From positions 1 through 43,881 of the forward strand of contig JBLIDB010000009.1 of assembly GCA_047634015.1 (NCBI GenBank): a DNA stretch of 43,881 nt, written 5' to 3'. Below, in pieces: positions 25,564 to 34,529 of this stretch; position 1 is the first letter of the stretch, and each line of letters starts with the position of its first letter. The stretch comes from JAJRXG01 sp047634015. GTDB taxonomy: Bacteria; Bacteroidota; Bacteroidia; Chitinophagales; Saprospiraceae. A program made the translations under genes and the position numbers. The notes below the pieces were generated by a model that worked only from the letters and a program-made list of their open reading frames with translations, did not search any database and was not told the origin of the DNA.

Positions 25564-28500
25564 ATGAAATATTTAATTTTTCTGCTTTGCACCATTTTCC
25601 TCGGACCAGAATTAAGTGGCCAATATTTTGGAAGGAATAAACCGAGATATGAGACATTCAATTTTGATGTCTTAGAAACCCCCCATTTTGATATTCATTC
25701 GTATACAAAGAGTCTTGAAGTTTTAGATTTCTTAGCGAAGGATTCTGAATTATGGTATAAATATCATGCGCAAGCCTTAGACCATGATATCCCGTTTTTA
25801 AATCCTTTAATATTCTATAATAATCATGCAGAATTCCAACAGACGAATGCCATCTCTGGAGGTATTGGTGTAGGAATGGGAGGTGTAACTGAAGGATTTA
25901 AAAACCGTGTTGTTATGCCTGTAACTTTCTCTAATCAACAGACACATCAAGTCTTAGGCCATGAATTAGTGCACGCTTTTCAGTTTAACATAATTCTAGG
26001 TGGAGATTCAACTTCTATGCGCTCGCTGGCAAATATTCCATTATGGGTTATCGAAGGTATGGCGGAGTATATGTCTATCGGAAGAGTAGATCCATTTACA
26101 GCAATGTGGATGCGGAATGCAATCTTGAATGACAATATTCCTTCTTTAGAAAAAATGGCCAATCCTAAGTATTTCCCGTATCGATATGGTCAGACTGCGT
26201 GGTCATTACTTGCGGGAACTTTTGGAGACCAGACCTTGAAACCATTTTTGGTAGAATCTGGTAAATATGGATTGGATATTGGCTCACAACAAGCTTTCGG
26301 AATGGGCCTCGATAACCTAAGTACCCTTTGGGAAGAAGGTATAAAAAATCACTTTACGCCCTTCCTTAGAGACCAAAAGGAAAGTACTATCGGAAAGACT
26401 TTACTATCAAGCGAAAACTCCGGGAGCCTTAATGTATCTCCATCTTTAAGTCCGAATGGAAGGTGGGTAGTTTTCCTTTCTGAAAAAGATCTTTTCTCGA
26501 CAGATCTTTTCTTAGCAGATGCGCGCACAGGAAAGATAGAACGGAAGCTATCAAGCCTCGTAAAAGACAGTGACCTTGATAACTTCAATTATCTTGAATC
26601 CGCAGGAACGTGGTCGCCTAATAACCGACAATTTGCTTTCATTGGATTTAGTAAAGGCCAACACCTTCTTGTAATAAAAGACATACAATCGGGGAAGACA
26701 GAGAAATCCTACAAGATACCTGGGGTTCCTGCGATAACGAACCCAACTTGGTCTCCAGATGGTAAGGAAATTGTCTTTGCAGGATCTGTAGAAGGTGTAA
26801 CAGATTTGTTTTCATTTAACTTAAAGACTAAGAAGGTACGTCAGCTAACGGATGATGTATATTCTGAGATTCAACCCAACTTCAATAGTGATGGATCCAA
26901 ACTGGTATTCAGTTATGATAAGCGAAGTATGACTGAAGGTCGGTATCAGGGGCGGTGGACATATGATCTCGCAATAATGGATTATACAACGGGGGCAATA
27001 GAAATATTAGACATCTTCCATAATGCAGATAATATTAATGCCGCTTATGATGATGAGGATAATATCTACTTTCTCTCAGATCGAGATGGCTATAGAAACA
27101 TGTACCACTATCGCCCCGAGGAAGATGCTGTATTTATGATGACGGATTTTCTTACTGGGCTAAGTGGCATCGCAAGATATAGTCCTGCAATTTCCGTAGC
27201 TCGCAAGAGAGATCGGGTGTTATTTACGCACTACTTCGGATCAGAATATATCATCAAAGAAGGTTCTCGTGAAGACCTCCTCAACCAAAAAGTGGATAAG
27301 CTTGCTGTAGATCAATCTGCAGGCACGCTTCCAGGGGGCGGTCTCAACAAAACAAATGTGGTGATGAGTAATCTAGATCAGATCGATCAATCGTTCCAAG
27401 CGATTACTGGAAAGTTCAAGAAAACGAAATATAAGAGCAAGTTTAAGCTTGATAATATAAGCGGAGGTGTTGGAGCGGGGGTTAATAATGGAAGTCAATT
27501 TGGACTCAATAATGGCCTACAAGCAGCTGGTGCAATTCAGATGCAATTCAGTGATATCCTTGGTAATAATCAGTTAGTAGGACAAGCCGCGCTTAATGGA
27601 ACCGTCCAAGATGTCGGAGGGCAATTATTCTATATTAATCGTAAGCATAAGCTGGCGTGGGGAGGAGGACTGAGTCATGTGCCTCAGGCTTTTGGAATTG
27701 GAAGAAGTGTATATCAGGAAACTCGGCAAAATGAAGATGGTAATAACCTCGACCTTCTTGTAGAGGAATTACAAGTCTTAAGGATCTTCGATCAGACTGC
27801 TTCTGGTTTTGTACAAATGCCTTTCTCTACAACATTGAGATTAGAAGGTGGCGCTTCGATTGGAAATCAAACTTTCAGAGTCGATGCTCGGCGTAATTTT
27901 TATGACCCCGATAATCTGTTTTTTATAGGAAATGAAAGAGAAAAATTAGAAACTGGAGAGGAAGTGTCATTCAATCAATTTTATACGATTGGGAAAGGAA
28001 TGAAAGGAAGTTTCTATGTCGCTTTAGTCGGAGACAAGTCTCATTTTGGGCTCACGTCACCATTATATGGCCAGCGATTTCGGCTCTCTGCGGAACATAG
28101 TTTTGGTATCAATGATTACTATGCCATCAATGCCGATTATCGGAAGTATATCTGGATGAAACCCATCTCTCTAGCCTTCAGAGCTCAAGGGTATAAACGT
28201 TTCGAACAAGATGTCAACTCTATATATCCCAATTATATCGGTCAGATGGGATTGGTAAGAGGATATGACTTTGTCTTTGGGAGACGTGTAGATGGAGCGT
28301 TTGGAGATATTGGTTTTAATCAATTATTGGGTTCCAGTTTTGGAATTACGAGTATAGAAGCAAGGCTTCCATTTAGTGGTCCTAAGCAACTCGCCCTAAT
28401 TCCTTCTAAGGTTTTGCTTACGGACATTGCATTGTTCTTCGATGCCGGAATGGCTTTTAATGATTTCAGTGATATCGGCAGTGATGATCCCAATGCTCCA

Positions 28501-28635
28501 GAATTAGTGATGAGTGTAGGGGCCTCTGTTAGAGTCAATCTGTTTGGTGCTATGATTTTGGAGCCTTACTTAGCATATCCGCTTCAAAAGAATTCGAGAG
28601 TGGTGTTTGGTTTGAATTTTGTTCCGGGATGGTAA
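25564..28635 (+). CDS. Metallopeptidase-like protein with TolB-type propeller and C-terminal barrel
   Basis: Protein of 1023 aa from the ATG at 25564, which gives a signal peptide (MKYLIFLLCTIFLGPELSGQ); an upstream TTG would only add 12 residues. N-terminal part: HELVH (His133-His137) and a following EGMAEY, the HExxH ... E pattern of gluzincin zinc peptidases. Middle: WD40/PD40 repeats as in TolB (SPNGRWVVFLSEKD, WSPDGKEIVFAGS, FNSDGSKLVFSYD, IYFLSDRDG). C-terminal 350 residues: beta strands ending VVFGLNFVPGW, an outer-membrane barrel-like end with terminal aromatic. It may be a surface-anchored protease; catalytic activity is not proven. Confidence 0.8.
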   Translation: MKYLIFLLCTIFLGPELSGQYFGRNKPRYETFNFDVLETPHFDIHSYTKSLEVLDFLAKDSELWYKYHAQALDHDIPFLNPLIFYNNHAEFQQTNAISGGIGVGMGGVTEGFKNRVVMPVTFSNQQTHQVLGHELVHAFQFNIILGGDSTSMRSLANIPLWVIEGMAEYMSIGRVDPFTAMWMRNAILNDNIPSLEKMANPKYFPYRYGQTAWSLLAGTFGDQTLKPFLVESGKYGLDIGSQQAFGMGLDNLSTLWEEGIKNHFTPFLRDQKESTIGKTLLSSENSGSLNVSPSLSPNGRWVVFLSEKDLFSTDLFLADARTGKIERKLSSLVKDSDLDNFNYLESAGTWSPNNRQFAFIGFSKGQHLLVIKDIQSGKTEKSYKIPGVPAITNPTWSPDGKEIVFAGSVEGVTDLFSFNLKTKKVRQLTDDVYSEIQPNFNSDGSKLVFSYDKRSMTEGRYQGRWTYDLAIMDYTTGAIEILDIFHNADNINAAYDDEDNIYFLSDRDGYRNMYHYRPEEDAVFMMTDFLTGLSGIARYSPAISVARKRDRVLFTHYFGSEYIIKEGSREDLLNQKVDKLAVDQSAGTLPGGGLNKTNVVMSNLDQIDQSFQAITGKFKKTKYKSKFKLDNISGGVGAGVNNGSQFGLNNGLQAAGAIQMQFSDILGNNQLVGQAALNGTVQDVGGQLFYINRKHKLAWGGGLSHVPQAFGIGRSVYQETRQNEDGNNLDLLVEELQVLRIFDQTASGFVQMPFSTTLRLEGGASIGNQTFRVDARRNFYDPDNLFFIGNEREKLETGEEVSFNQFYTIGKGMKGSFYVALVGDKSHFGLTSPLYGQRFRLSAEHSFGINDYYAINADYRKYIWMKPISLAFRAQGYKRFEQDVNSIYPNYIGQMGLVRGYDFVFGRRVDGAFGDIGFNQLLGSSFGITSIEARLPFSGPKQLALIPSKVLLTDIALFFDAGMAFNDFSDIGSDDPNAPELVMSVGASVRVNLFGAMILEPYLAYPLQKNSRVVFGLNFVPGW

Positions 28636-28684
28636 GACCGATTGCATTTATTCTCCTTGATGAATATTGGATTATGTGACAATT

Positions 28685-28753
28685 TACCCTCTGTCTCTCC
28701 CTCACAGACAGGCGATATTATGGCCTCCCTGTGAGGGAGAAAAGGTGGTTGAA
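28685..28753. repeat. Dispersed palindromic (REP-like) repeat copy A, possible bidirectional terminator
   Basis: Starts ACCCTCT, contains TATTATGGCCTC and ends AGGGAGAAAAGGTGG; it is similar to 37131-37194. A perfect 12-bp hairpin (TCTCCCTCACAG, 28696-28707, and its complement at 28729-28740) lies inside. It sits between two convergent genes, so it may end transcription from both sides. Confidence 0.65.
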
Positions 28754-28765
28754 GCACGGCCTGAT

Positions 28766-29221
28766 TCAGTTCAAATACGCGCGAATCTTATCCAATAAGT
28801 CCTGAGGTGGCACCTTATCGTCAAAATGCTGCTTGATGATGAAGATCAGTTCGGAGGTGAGTTCAGGACGAAAGCCCAATCGAAAGCCCATCTTTTTAAC
28901 GGCTATTTCTTCTTCTTCCTTAATTTGCCCATCAATATTCATGAAGAATAAAAGGTAGTATAGGATGGTCATTCGACCGCCTTCATCCGCAGGAGGAGAA
29001 AGTTTGAATTGGGTAGGGTGTTCTAATACGTCTCTAACATCACTTACTTCCAAGCCCAATTTCTGAGCAACATGAAGGATGTAGCTCGTTTCTTTCAAAG
29101 ACTGTTCTTTATCTACATTCTGTAATTCTGTAATTCTGTAATTCTGCCAAAAGGGCGAGAATGGCTTTCTTGGATTCGATCGGTAATTGCATTGGGGCCA
29201 TAAGAAAGAAACTTTATTCAC
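28766..29221 (-). CDS. TerB-like small helical protein (uncertain N terminus)
   Basis: Open frame of 151 aa. The C-terminal two thirds (EGGRMTILYYLLFFMNIDGQIKEEEEIAVKKMGFRLGFRPELTSELIFIIKQHFDD) resembles TerB-type helical proteins with an acidic DG..... EE motif. The first 35 residues look non-native: they overlap the end of aroA by 8 bp and include an 8-bp tandem repeat. The true start may lie downstream of the repeat, but no good ATG is available there, so the gene may depend on aroA translation. Function unknown. Confidence 0.55.
   Translation of the reverse strand: MNKVSFLWPQCNYRSNPRKPFSPFWQNYRITELQNVDKEQSLKETSYILHVAQKLGLEVSDVRDVLEHPTQFKLSPPADEGGRMTILYYLLFFMNIDGQIKEEEEIAVKKMGFRLGFRPELTSELIFIIKQHFDDKVPPQDLLDKIRAYLN
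29117..29146. repeat. 8-bp tandem repeat, 3.75 units
   Basis: ATTCTGTA repeated three times plus ATTCTG, inside the 5' part of the TerB-like ORF. Because 8 is not a multiple of 3, gain or loss of one unit would shift the frame. Confidence 0.9.
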
Positions 29222-30464
29222 TGACTTCCTCTATTTGAAAGCCCAATTTTTTTAAATCCTCCCAAAAAGCGGGATATGATTTGGTGACTACTTCTGGTTC
29301 ATTGATTTCTATCGGAAACAAAAGCGCCAGTGGACCAAAAGCCATCGCCATTCTATGGTCTTTATAAGTCTCAAATCTGGGAATGACTGCTGTCGCGGTG
29401 ATTTTTTCCCCTACACCATAATGCTCCTTACCATCTTCATCTGTATGCAATAATTCAAAACTACTTCCTACTTTCTTGAACTCTGTGTCAAGAGCATAGA
29501 TACGATCAGTCTCTTTTATCCGGAGTGTTTTCAATCCTGAAAAATCTGTTTTCATTCCTGTCGCCGCACAAATCACCGCTATCGTTTGTGCTATATCTGG
29601 TTGGTTGATAAAGTCGTAGCTAAACGTATTAGCATTACTACGATTAGAAAGGTGGGCGATATTCTCTTCCCAATTTGTAGTTACCCCAATGCTCTCTGAA
29701 ATCTGAGTGATTGCAGCATCTCCTTGCGTGCTGTTGGCATACAGGCCTTCGAGAACTAAGTTGCTTTCTTTTGCTAATGCAGCAATCGCAAAATGATAAG
29801 AAGCGGCGGACCAATCTGCTTCAACTACGTAATCCTTAATACTATATTCCTGGGGAGCGATCTCAATTTTCTGTCCGTCGTAGTTAGCCACTATTCCAAA
29901 TTCGCCAACCGTAGCTAACGTCATCTTAAGGTAAGATTCTGATACCATAGCCCCTTCGAGATTTATGGTTAATCCATTCGGAAGTGTCGGAGCGATTAAA
30001 ATAAGGGCGCTAATATATTGACTACTAATCCCAGCACTTATGCTCACTTCTTTGAGTTGAGCCATATCGCCAGGTCCTGAAATTTCTAGAGGTGGATATC
30101 CTTCTTCGCCCAAGTATTTGATATTGCACCCTAAAGAGTTCAAAGCGGCTACTAATGGACCAATCGGGCGTTGTAGCATACGCTCGGATCCTGTCAATAC
30201 TTGAGTTTCTTCTTGTAACGCCAGATAGGCCGTGAGAAATCGAAAGGTAGTTCCAGCATGATGCACATCATATACGATGCCATCATCATTCAGCAATCTC
30301 TCTAAGGTCTCTGTATCATCACTGGTTGACAACCCTTCTATTTTGAAATTCTCCCCACTTAAGGCTCTTATTATTAAGGCTCGATTACTGATACTCTTAG
30401 ATCCATCAAGCCGAACCTTTCCATTAACAATACCGCTCGGGTGTGATACTCGTATGATGCTCAT
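29214..30464 (-). CDS. aroA: 3-phosphoshikimate 1-carboxyvinyltransferase (EPSP synthase)
   Basis: Sixth step of the shikimate pathway: transfers enolpyruvyl from PEP to shikimate-3-phosphate. The 416-aa chain has GSKSISNRALIIRAL near residue 22, the phosphate-binding AGTTFRF near 85, QYISALILIAP, and the C-terminal LRIKETDRI and HRMAMAFGPLAL signatures. It is slightly shorter than the E. coli enzyme. The gene is not near other aro genes except aroB 4 kb away on the other strand. It overlaps the small downstream ORF by 8 bp. Confidence 0.96.
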   Translation of the reverse strand: MSIIRVSHPSGIVNGKVRLDGSKSISNRALIIRALSGENFKIEGLSTSDDTETLERLLNDDGIVYDVHHAGTTFRFLTAYLALQEETQVLTGSERMLQRPIGPLVAALNSLGCNIKYLGEEGYPPLEISGPGDMAQLKEVSISAGISSQYISALILIAPTLPNGLTINLEGAMVSESYLKMTLATVGEFGIVANYDGQKIEIAPQEYSIKDYVVEADWSAASYHFAIAALAKESNLVLEGLYANSTQGDAAITQISESIGVTTNWEENIAHLSNRSNANTFSYDFINQPDIAQTIAVICAATGMKTDFSGLKTLRIKETDRIYALDTEFKKVGSSFELLHTDEDGKEHYGVGEKITATAVIPRFETYKDHRMAMAFGPLALLFPIEINEPEVVTKSYPAFWEDLKKLGFQIEEVSE

Positions 30465-30528
30465 AATATTTCGATAAGGAATGGTAAAGAAATAAGTTGT
30501 TGCTTTTTGAGGAGTTACTCCTAACTGC

Positions 30529-30939
30529 TTATTTCCAGACGAAATCTACCGTCTGGACCAAATCAGCACTAAGAGATAATGCCACTGGACAGATCCGGGC
30601 AGCAGCTTCTAATATCTTCCGATCCTTAGAATCATACTCCTGATCAGGCATCGTAATTATTACTTGGACTTCTGCGATCCTTCGAGGATCCGCAGCCATA
30701 ACCTTAGTAATAGATGCAGATGTTCCTGTTATATCAATTCCTGATTTATCAGCTCTGATTCCCATAATGGTAATCATACAACTGGCAAGTGCCGTAGCCA
30801 CTAAGTCTGTTGGGGAAAAAGCTTCGCCCTTTCCATTATTATCTGTTGGGGCATCTGTTATTATCTCATTATTAGAGGCCAAATGAACGGCTGTAGTTCT
30901 GAGATTACCCTTATATATTACCTGTGATGTTTTCTTCAT
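30529..30939 (-). CDS. OsmC/Ohr family peroxiredoxin-like protein
   Basis: Cytoplasmic protein of 136 aa. The two family cysteines are Cys54 (ALASCMITIMG) and Cys117 (ARICPVALSLS), and the N-terminal FSPTDLVATAL is typical. Members detoxify organic hydroperoxides using dihydrolipoamide or related thiols, but several OsmC-like proteins have no known activity. It overlaps the end of phoH by 4 bp (ATGA), which implies coupled translation. Confidence 0.9.
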   Translation of the reverse strand: MKKTSQVIYKGNLRTTAVHLASNNEIITDAPTDNNGKGEAFSPTDLVATALASCMITIMGIRADKSGIDITGTSASITKVMAADPRRIAEVQVIITMPDQEYDSKDRKILEAAARICPVALSLSADLVQTVDFVWK

Positions 30940-31931
30940 GACTCTCTTTCTCCTTTATGCGAAGGTACGGCATTTTGATTTTTCTGTCGACCATAGGCCA
31001 GGATAATCTCTTTCACTAATCTGTGACGTACTACATCTTCAGCGGTTAATTCTAACTTGGCGATGCCTTCTATATCTGATAATAATTCTGTAGCGTCTCG
31101 AAGACCGGATTTTTGACTTCGAGGCAAATCTACCTGTGAGAGATCGCCAGTAATAATGCACTTTGCATTGGGCCCAAGTCGTGTTAAGAACATCTTGAGT
31201 TGTGCTGAAGTAGTGTTTTGAGCCTCATCAAGAATGATAAAACAGTTGTCCAATGTTCGTCCACGCATAAACGCCAATGGAGCCACTTCAATTACTCTAT
31301 TGTCCATAAATTTGTCAACCTTTTCCATGGGCAGCATATCTTCTAACGCATCATATAATGGACGGAGATATGGATCTATCTTTTCTTTGAGGTCACCTGG
31401 AAGAAAACCCAAACTCTCCCCAGCTTCTACCGCCGGTCGTGTAAGGATAATCTTAGCTACAAGTTTGTTCTTCAATGCCCTTACCGCAAGCGCCACTGCT
31501 GTATAGGTCTTCCCTGTTCCTGCTGGGCCGAGCGCAAACAGAATATCATTCGTCTCCGAAAGCTCTACCAGTTTCTTCTGATTACGTGTGCGCGCGGTGA
31601 TTTTCTTCCCTTTGACACCATAGACGATTGTATTGGCTGAGTCCTTATTGTTATTAACATGATTATATGGATTTATACCACTTACAACATCAAGCACACT
31701 GTTTTTACTCAACTCATCATTATCTTTTAGGAGTCGAATTAGCAGCTCTACTTTAGATTTCACCTTTTGGGTGACTTTCTTTTCTCCTGAGATTTTCAGG
31801 TTTGTTCCACGATGACTCATCTGGACTTCTGGAAATGCTTTTTTTAAGAGGTTTAACTTTGAATTCTTGGCCCCAAATAACTCTAATACATCTAGGCCTT
31901 CTGTGGAGAGGACAATTTCACTCAATAGCAA
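30936..31931 (-). CDS. PhoH-like ATPase
   Basis: Protein of 331 aa. A KH-like N-terminal part (about residues 15-70) is followed by the PhoH ATPase with Walker A GPAGTGKT (135-142), LTRPAVEAGESLGFLPGDLKEKIDPYLRPLYDAL and Walker B CFIILDEAQNTT. PhoH proteins are linked to RNA metabolism and often sit with ybeY; here the partner is an OsmC-like gene. The C-terminal tail is poorly conserved and basic. Confidence 0.93.
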   Translation of the reverse strand: MLLSEIVLSTEGLDVLELFGAKNSKLNLLKKAFPEVQMSHRGTNLKISGEKKVTQKVKSKVELLIRLLKDNDELSKNSVLDVVSGINPYNHVNNNKDSANTIVYGVKGKKITARTRNQKKLVELSETNDILFALGPAGTGKTYTAVALAVRALKNKLVAKIILTRPAVEAGESLGFLPGDLKEKIDPYLRPLYDALEDMLPMEKVDKFMDNRVIEVAPLAFMRGRTLDNCFIILDEAQNTTSAQLKMFLTRLGPNAKCIITGDLSQVDLPRSQKSGLRDATELLSDIEGIAKLELTAEDVVRHRLVKEIILAYGRQKNQNAVPSHKGERES

Positions 31932-32188
31932 TCAGTTCATTTTTTGAAACGGAAAACAAAAAAGCTCAAATGATGATACTTTTCTGAATCCATCGGGAAT
32001 AAATAAAATCTACAATGTTCTCAGGTCAAAATTAGTTCAAAACACATTAATTCTTGCGATTTATATCTCTCTAAGCGATTTTGATTTTTATGTGCTGCCG
32101 ACAACTCGTAAAAAGTAACTTTCTTTAAGCTTTGAAAGACATTGAATACATAGCATTACTATAAACGAATAATCGTAGGAGCTAGGAA

Positions 32189-32953
32189 ATGGATATTGTT
32201 ACGCTTACAACAGACTTCGGTACCTCGGACTATTATGCGGCGATGCTTAAGGGGGAGATACTTAAGTCTGTTCCAAAAATTAATATTCTAGACATAACTC
32301 ATAATGTCAGTCGACATGATATTATGGAAGCGGCTTTTTTTGTAAAAGGGATTTATCGCCATTTCCCTAGGCATACTTTACATTTAATAGCAGTCAATAC
32401 CTATTATGCCAAGCATAACCAGTTGATTCTATTCGAGCATGATGGCTATTTCTTTGTTGGTCCTAATAACGGGGTGTTCTCTTTGATCTTTCCAGACCTT
32501 GATCCCAGAGGGGTTGTAGAAGTTCCGATGACCTCAAGAGAAGATATTTATCATAGTCTTAGTAAGGTGATATATCAATTGTCCGAAGGAAAGTTAGTAC
32601 GAGAAATCGGGATGCCGGTGCAAGAATACGAGCGACGACTCTCTCTACAGGCTGTTATTAATACGGATCACATCAGAGCAACGATCATGCATGTTGATAC
32701 TTTTGGTAATGTGATAATCAATGTTGATAAATCAACTTTCGATCGGGTGCGTGCCGGTAGAAGCTATGCCATTTACTTCAAAAGTAATGATCCTATAACC
32801 CGTTTATCTCATCGCTATAATGATGTGCCTATAGGAGACGTTTGTGCTTTTTTTAATGATATCAACATGTTGGAAATAGCAATTAACATGGGTAATGCAC
32901 ATCAGTTGCTAAGCCTGAATAAAAACGAAACCATACAGATCGATTTCCACTGA
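32189..32953 (+). CDS. SAM hydroxide adenosyltransferase (DUF62 family)
   Basis: Protein of 254 aa that in characterised relatives splits SAM into adenosine and methionine using hydroxide; chlorinases and fluorinases are special branches. The family start VTLTTDFGTSDYYAAMLKGEI and the N-terminal AVNTYY and FVGPNNGVFSLIF segments are intact, and the C-terminal barrel has VDTFGNVIINV. It is 1 bp upstream of the monooxygenase-like gene and divergent from phoH across 257 bp. Confidence 0.9.
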   Translation: MDIVTLTTDFGTSDYYAAMLKGEILKSVPKINILDITHNVSRHDIMEAAFFVKGIYRHFPRHTLHLIAVNTYYAKHNQLILFEHDGYFFVGPNNGVFSLIFPDLDPRGVVEVPMTSREDIYHSLSKVIYQLSEGKLVREIGMPVQEYERRLSLQAVINTDHIRATIMHVDTFGNVIINVDKSTFDRVRAGRSYAIYFKSNDPITRLSHRYNDVPIGDVCAFFNDINMLEIAINMGNAHQLLSLNKNETIQIDFH

Positions 32954-32954
32954 T

Positions 32955-33251
32955 ATGATAGTAAGAGTTGTTAAGATGGAATTTCTGCCTGAGCATTCAG
33001 ATGCATTTCTGAAACTGTTCGAAAGGGTAAAAGACAAAATTCGGAACCGTGAAGGATGTCTTCATCTCGAGCTACTCAGAGAATCCTCCGAAGGCAATAC
33101 TTTTTTCACATACAGCTATTGGGAAGATGAGGAAGCACTAAATAATTATCGCCATAGTGATTTATTCGGAATTACATGGAAGAAAACGAAAGCATTATTT
33201 TCGTGCCCAGCTCAAGCTTGGAGTGCGACTCAAGTGCATCGGCTTGATTAA
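32955..33251 (+). CDS. ABM-domain putative quinol monooxygenase
   Basis: Small protein of 98 aa with the antibiotic biosynthesis monooxygenase fold: MIVRVVKMEFLPEHSDAFL, NREGCLHLELLRES, FFTYSYWEDEEALNNYRHSDLF. Such dimeric proteins oxidise quinols or heme-like substrates without a cofactor; substrate unknown. It follows the SAM hydrolase gene after one base. Its last 18 codons are repeated 1.2 kb downstream, just before aroB. Confidence 0.85.
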   Translation: MIVRVVKMEFLPEHSDAFLKLFERVKDKIRNREGCLHLELLRESSEGNTFFTYSYWEDEEALNNYRHSDLFGITWKKTKALFSCPAQAWSATQVHRLD

Positions 33252-33289
33252 CGGACTTAAAAAACTTGGCAACGAAGTTTATCATCAGA

Positions 33290-34336
33290 TTAAGGAATCG
33301 TGCTCTCTTCTATCAGTTTTCTTAATTCCTGCGCACTTACACCTCTTGCTATTATGCGTCCTTCCTGATTTATCACAAAGTTATCAGGTATTCCGCTCAC
33401 ACCATAGATTAATCCTGCGTGGTTATCTGCTCCCTTAAGATCACTCAAATGAATCCATTCAAGCTTATCCTCCTGTATTGCCTCTTTCCAGTTTGTTCTA
33501 GATTCATCCAAAGAAACTCCCACGATCTCAAGACCCTTTGATTGATATTCATCATATAGTTTTACAAGACTTGGGTTACTTTCCCTGCAAGGTCCACACC
33601 ATGATGACCAAAACTCTAACAATGTATACTTATCCAAAACATTCTTAAGTTCTTTTGAAACTCCATTAGTATCCTTCATGTCAAAATTAACAAACGTATC
33701 CCCGACCTCCAACTCCTGAAATAAATTTACAAAATTGGCAATTGCTCTACCGTGTTTCGTGGCACGACTCTCCTTACTCATCGAATCATAAAACTTCTTG
33801 ACGATCTCTAAATCCCATGCTGTTTTAAACATATCAAGCGTTCTTAAACTGATAGGAGAATTTGGATGGGCTTTTACGAAATTCTGGTCTTGCTGGTATA
33901 CCAATTCCATATACCGCATGTTTATACTGGTATTAGTTTTTAGAAATTCTTTTTTTATTGAATCACGGCTTTCCTTTCGATTTTCAAGAATATCTTGCAA
34001 TGGAGATCCACTTATTTTAACACTACGAAGATTTGAAGAAGAGCCTAATATGTTGATCGTATCATTAGAGAGCCAGAAACTTTTACTATTCGCTGTTCCT
34101 GTGACGATCATGCTCACATATGCCGGTTCGTCAGTGGATCCAGTCAATTGAAATTTGCCATCCATTACAGTTGCACTATTGAGAATTGAGTCCTTGATTT
34201 TGATTTGAATTTTAGTGTTGTTAGAAAGTCCGGAAACTTCACCATTCACCACATACTGTTTTTGAGTTCCTTCAGAAGTACACGATGCAAGTAATCCGAC
34301 TATAAGATAAAAAGGTGTCAAAGAAATCCACTTCAT
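33290..34336 (-). CDS. TlpA-like thioredoxin lipoprotein with DUF4369-like N terminus
   Basis: 348 aa from the ATG at 34336, which gives a lipoprotein signal with lipobox LASC (Cys19); 18 further codons upstream are open but spoil the signal. An N-terminal beta domain (VVNGEVSGLSNNTKIQIKIKDS..., DUF4369-like) and a helical linker lead to a thioredoxin domain with WCGPC in LEFWSSWCGPCRESNP and the cis-proline loop GIPDNFVI. Likely a periplasmic thiol reductase of the kind common in Bacteroidota. It is inserted between the monooxygenase-like gene and aroB on the opposite strand, flanked by the duplicated monooxygenase tail. Confidence 0.88.
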   Translation of the reverse strand: MKWISLTPFYLIVGLLASCTSEGTQKQYVVNGEVSGLSNNTKIQIKIKDSILNSATVMDGKFQLTGSTDEPAYVSMIVTGTANSKSFWLSNDTINILGSSSNLRSVKISGSPLQDILENRKESRDSIKKEFLKTNTSINMRYMELVYQQDQNFVKAHPNSPISLRTLDMFKTAWDLEIVKKFYDSMSKESRATKHGRAIANFVNLFQELEVGDTFVNFDMKDTNGVSKELKNVLDKYTLLEFWSSWCGPCRESNPSLVKLYDEYQSKGLEIVGVSLDESRTNWKEAIQEDKLEWIHLSDLKGADNHAGLIYGVSGIPDNFVINQEGRIIARGVSAQELRKLIEESTIP

Positions 34337-34463
34337 TCGTAATAATGTTCTATGAAAAGTAAGATACTGTTTTTTTGTTCGAAAGCACAATGGTTGAGAG
34401 GGATGGCGTTATTAGATTAATAATGAAGAATAAGGTTTTAGAATACCCTAACAAAAAACTATA

Positions 34464-34517
34464 TTTTTGCACCCAGCTCAAGCTTGGAGCACTACTCAAG
34501 AACATCGGCTGCCATAA
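34464..34517 (+). pseudogene. Relic of the 3' end of a second ABM monooxygenase gene
   Basis: The DNA reads F-L-H-PAQAWSTTQEHRLP-stop, which matches the last codons of the ABM gene at 32955-33251 (PAQAWSATQVHRLD-stop). The two copies agree at about 85% of bases. No start or upstream coding part remains. It ends 12 bp before aroB. Confidence 0.75.
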
Positions 34518-34529
34518 TTAATTCAACAT

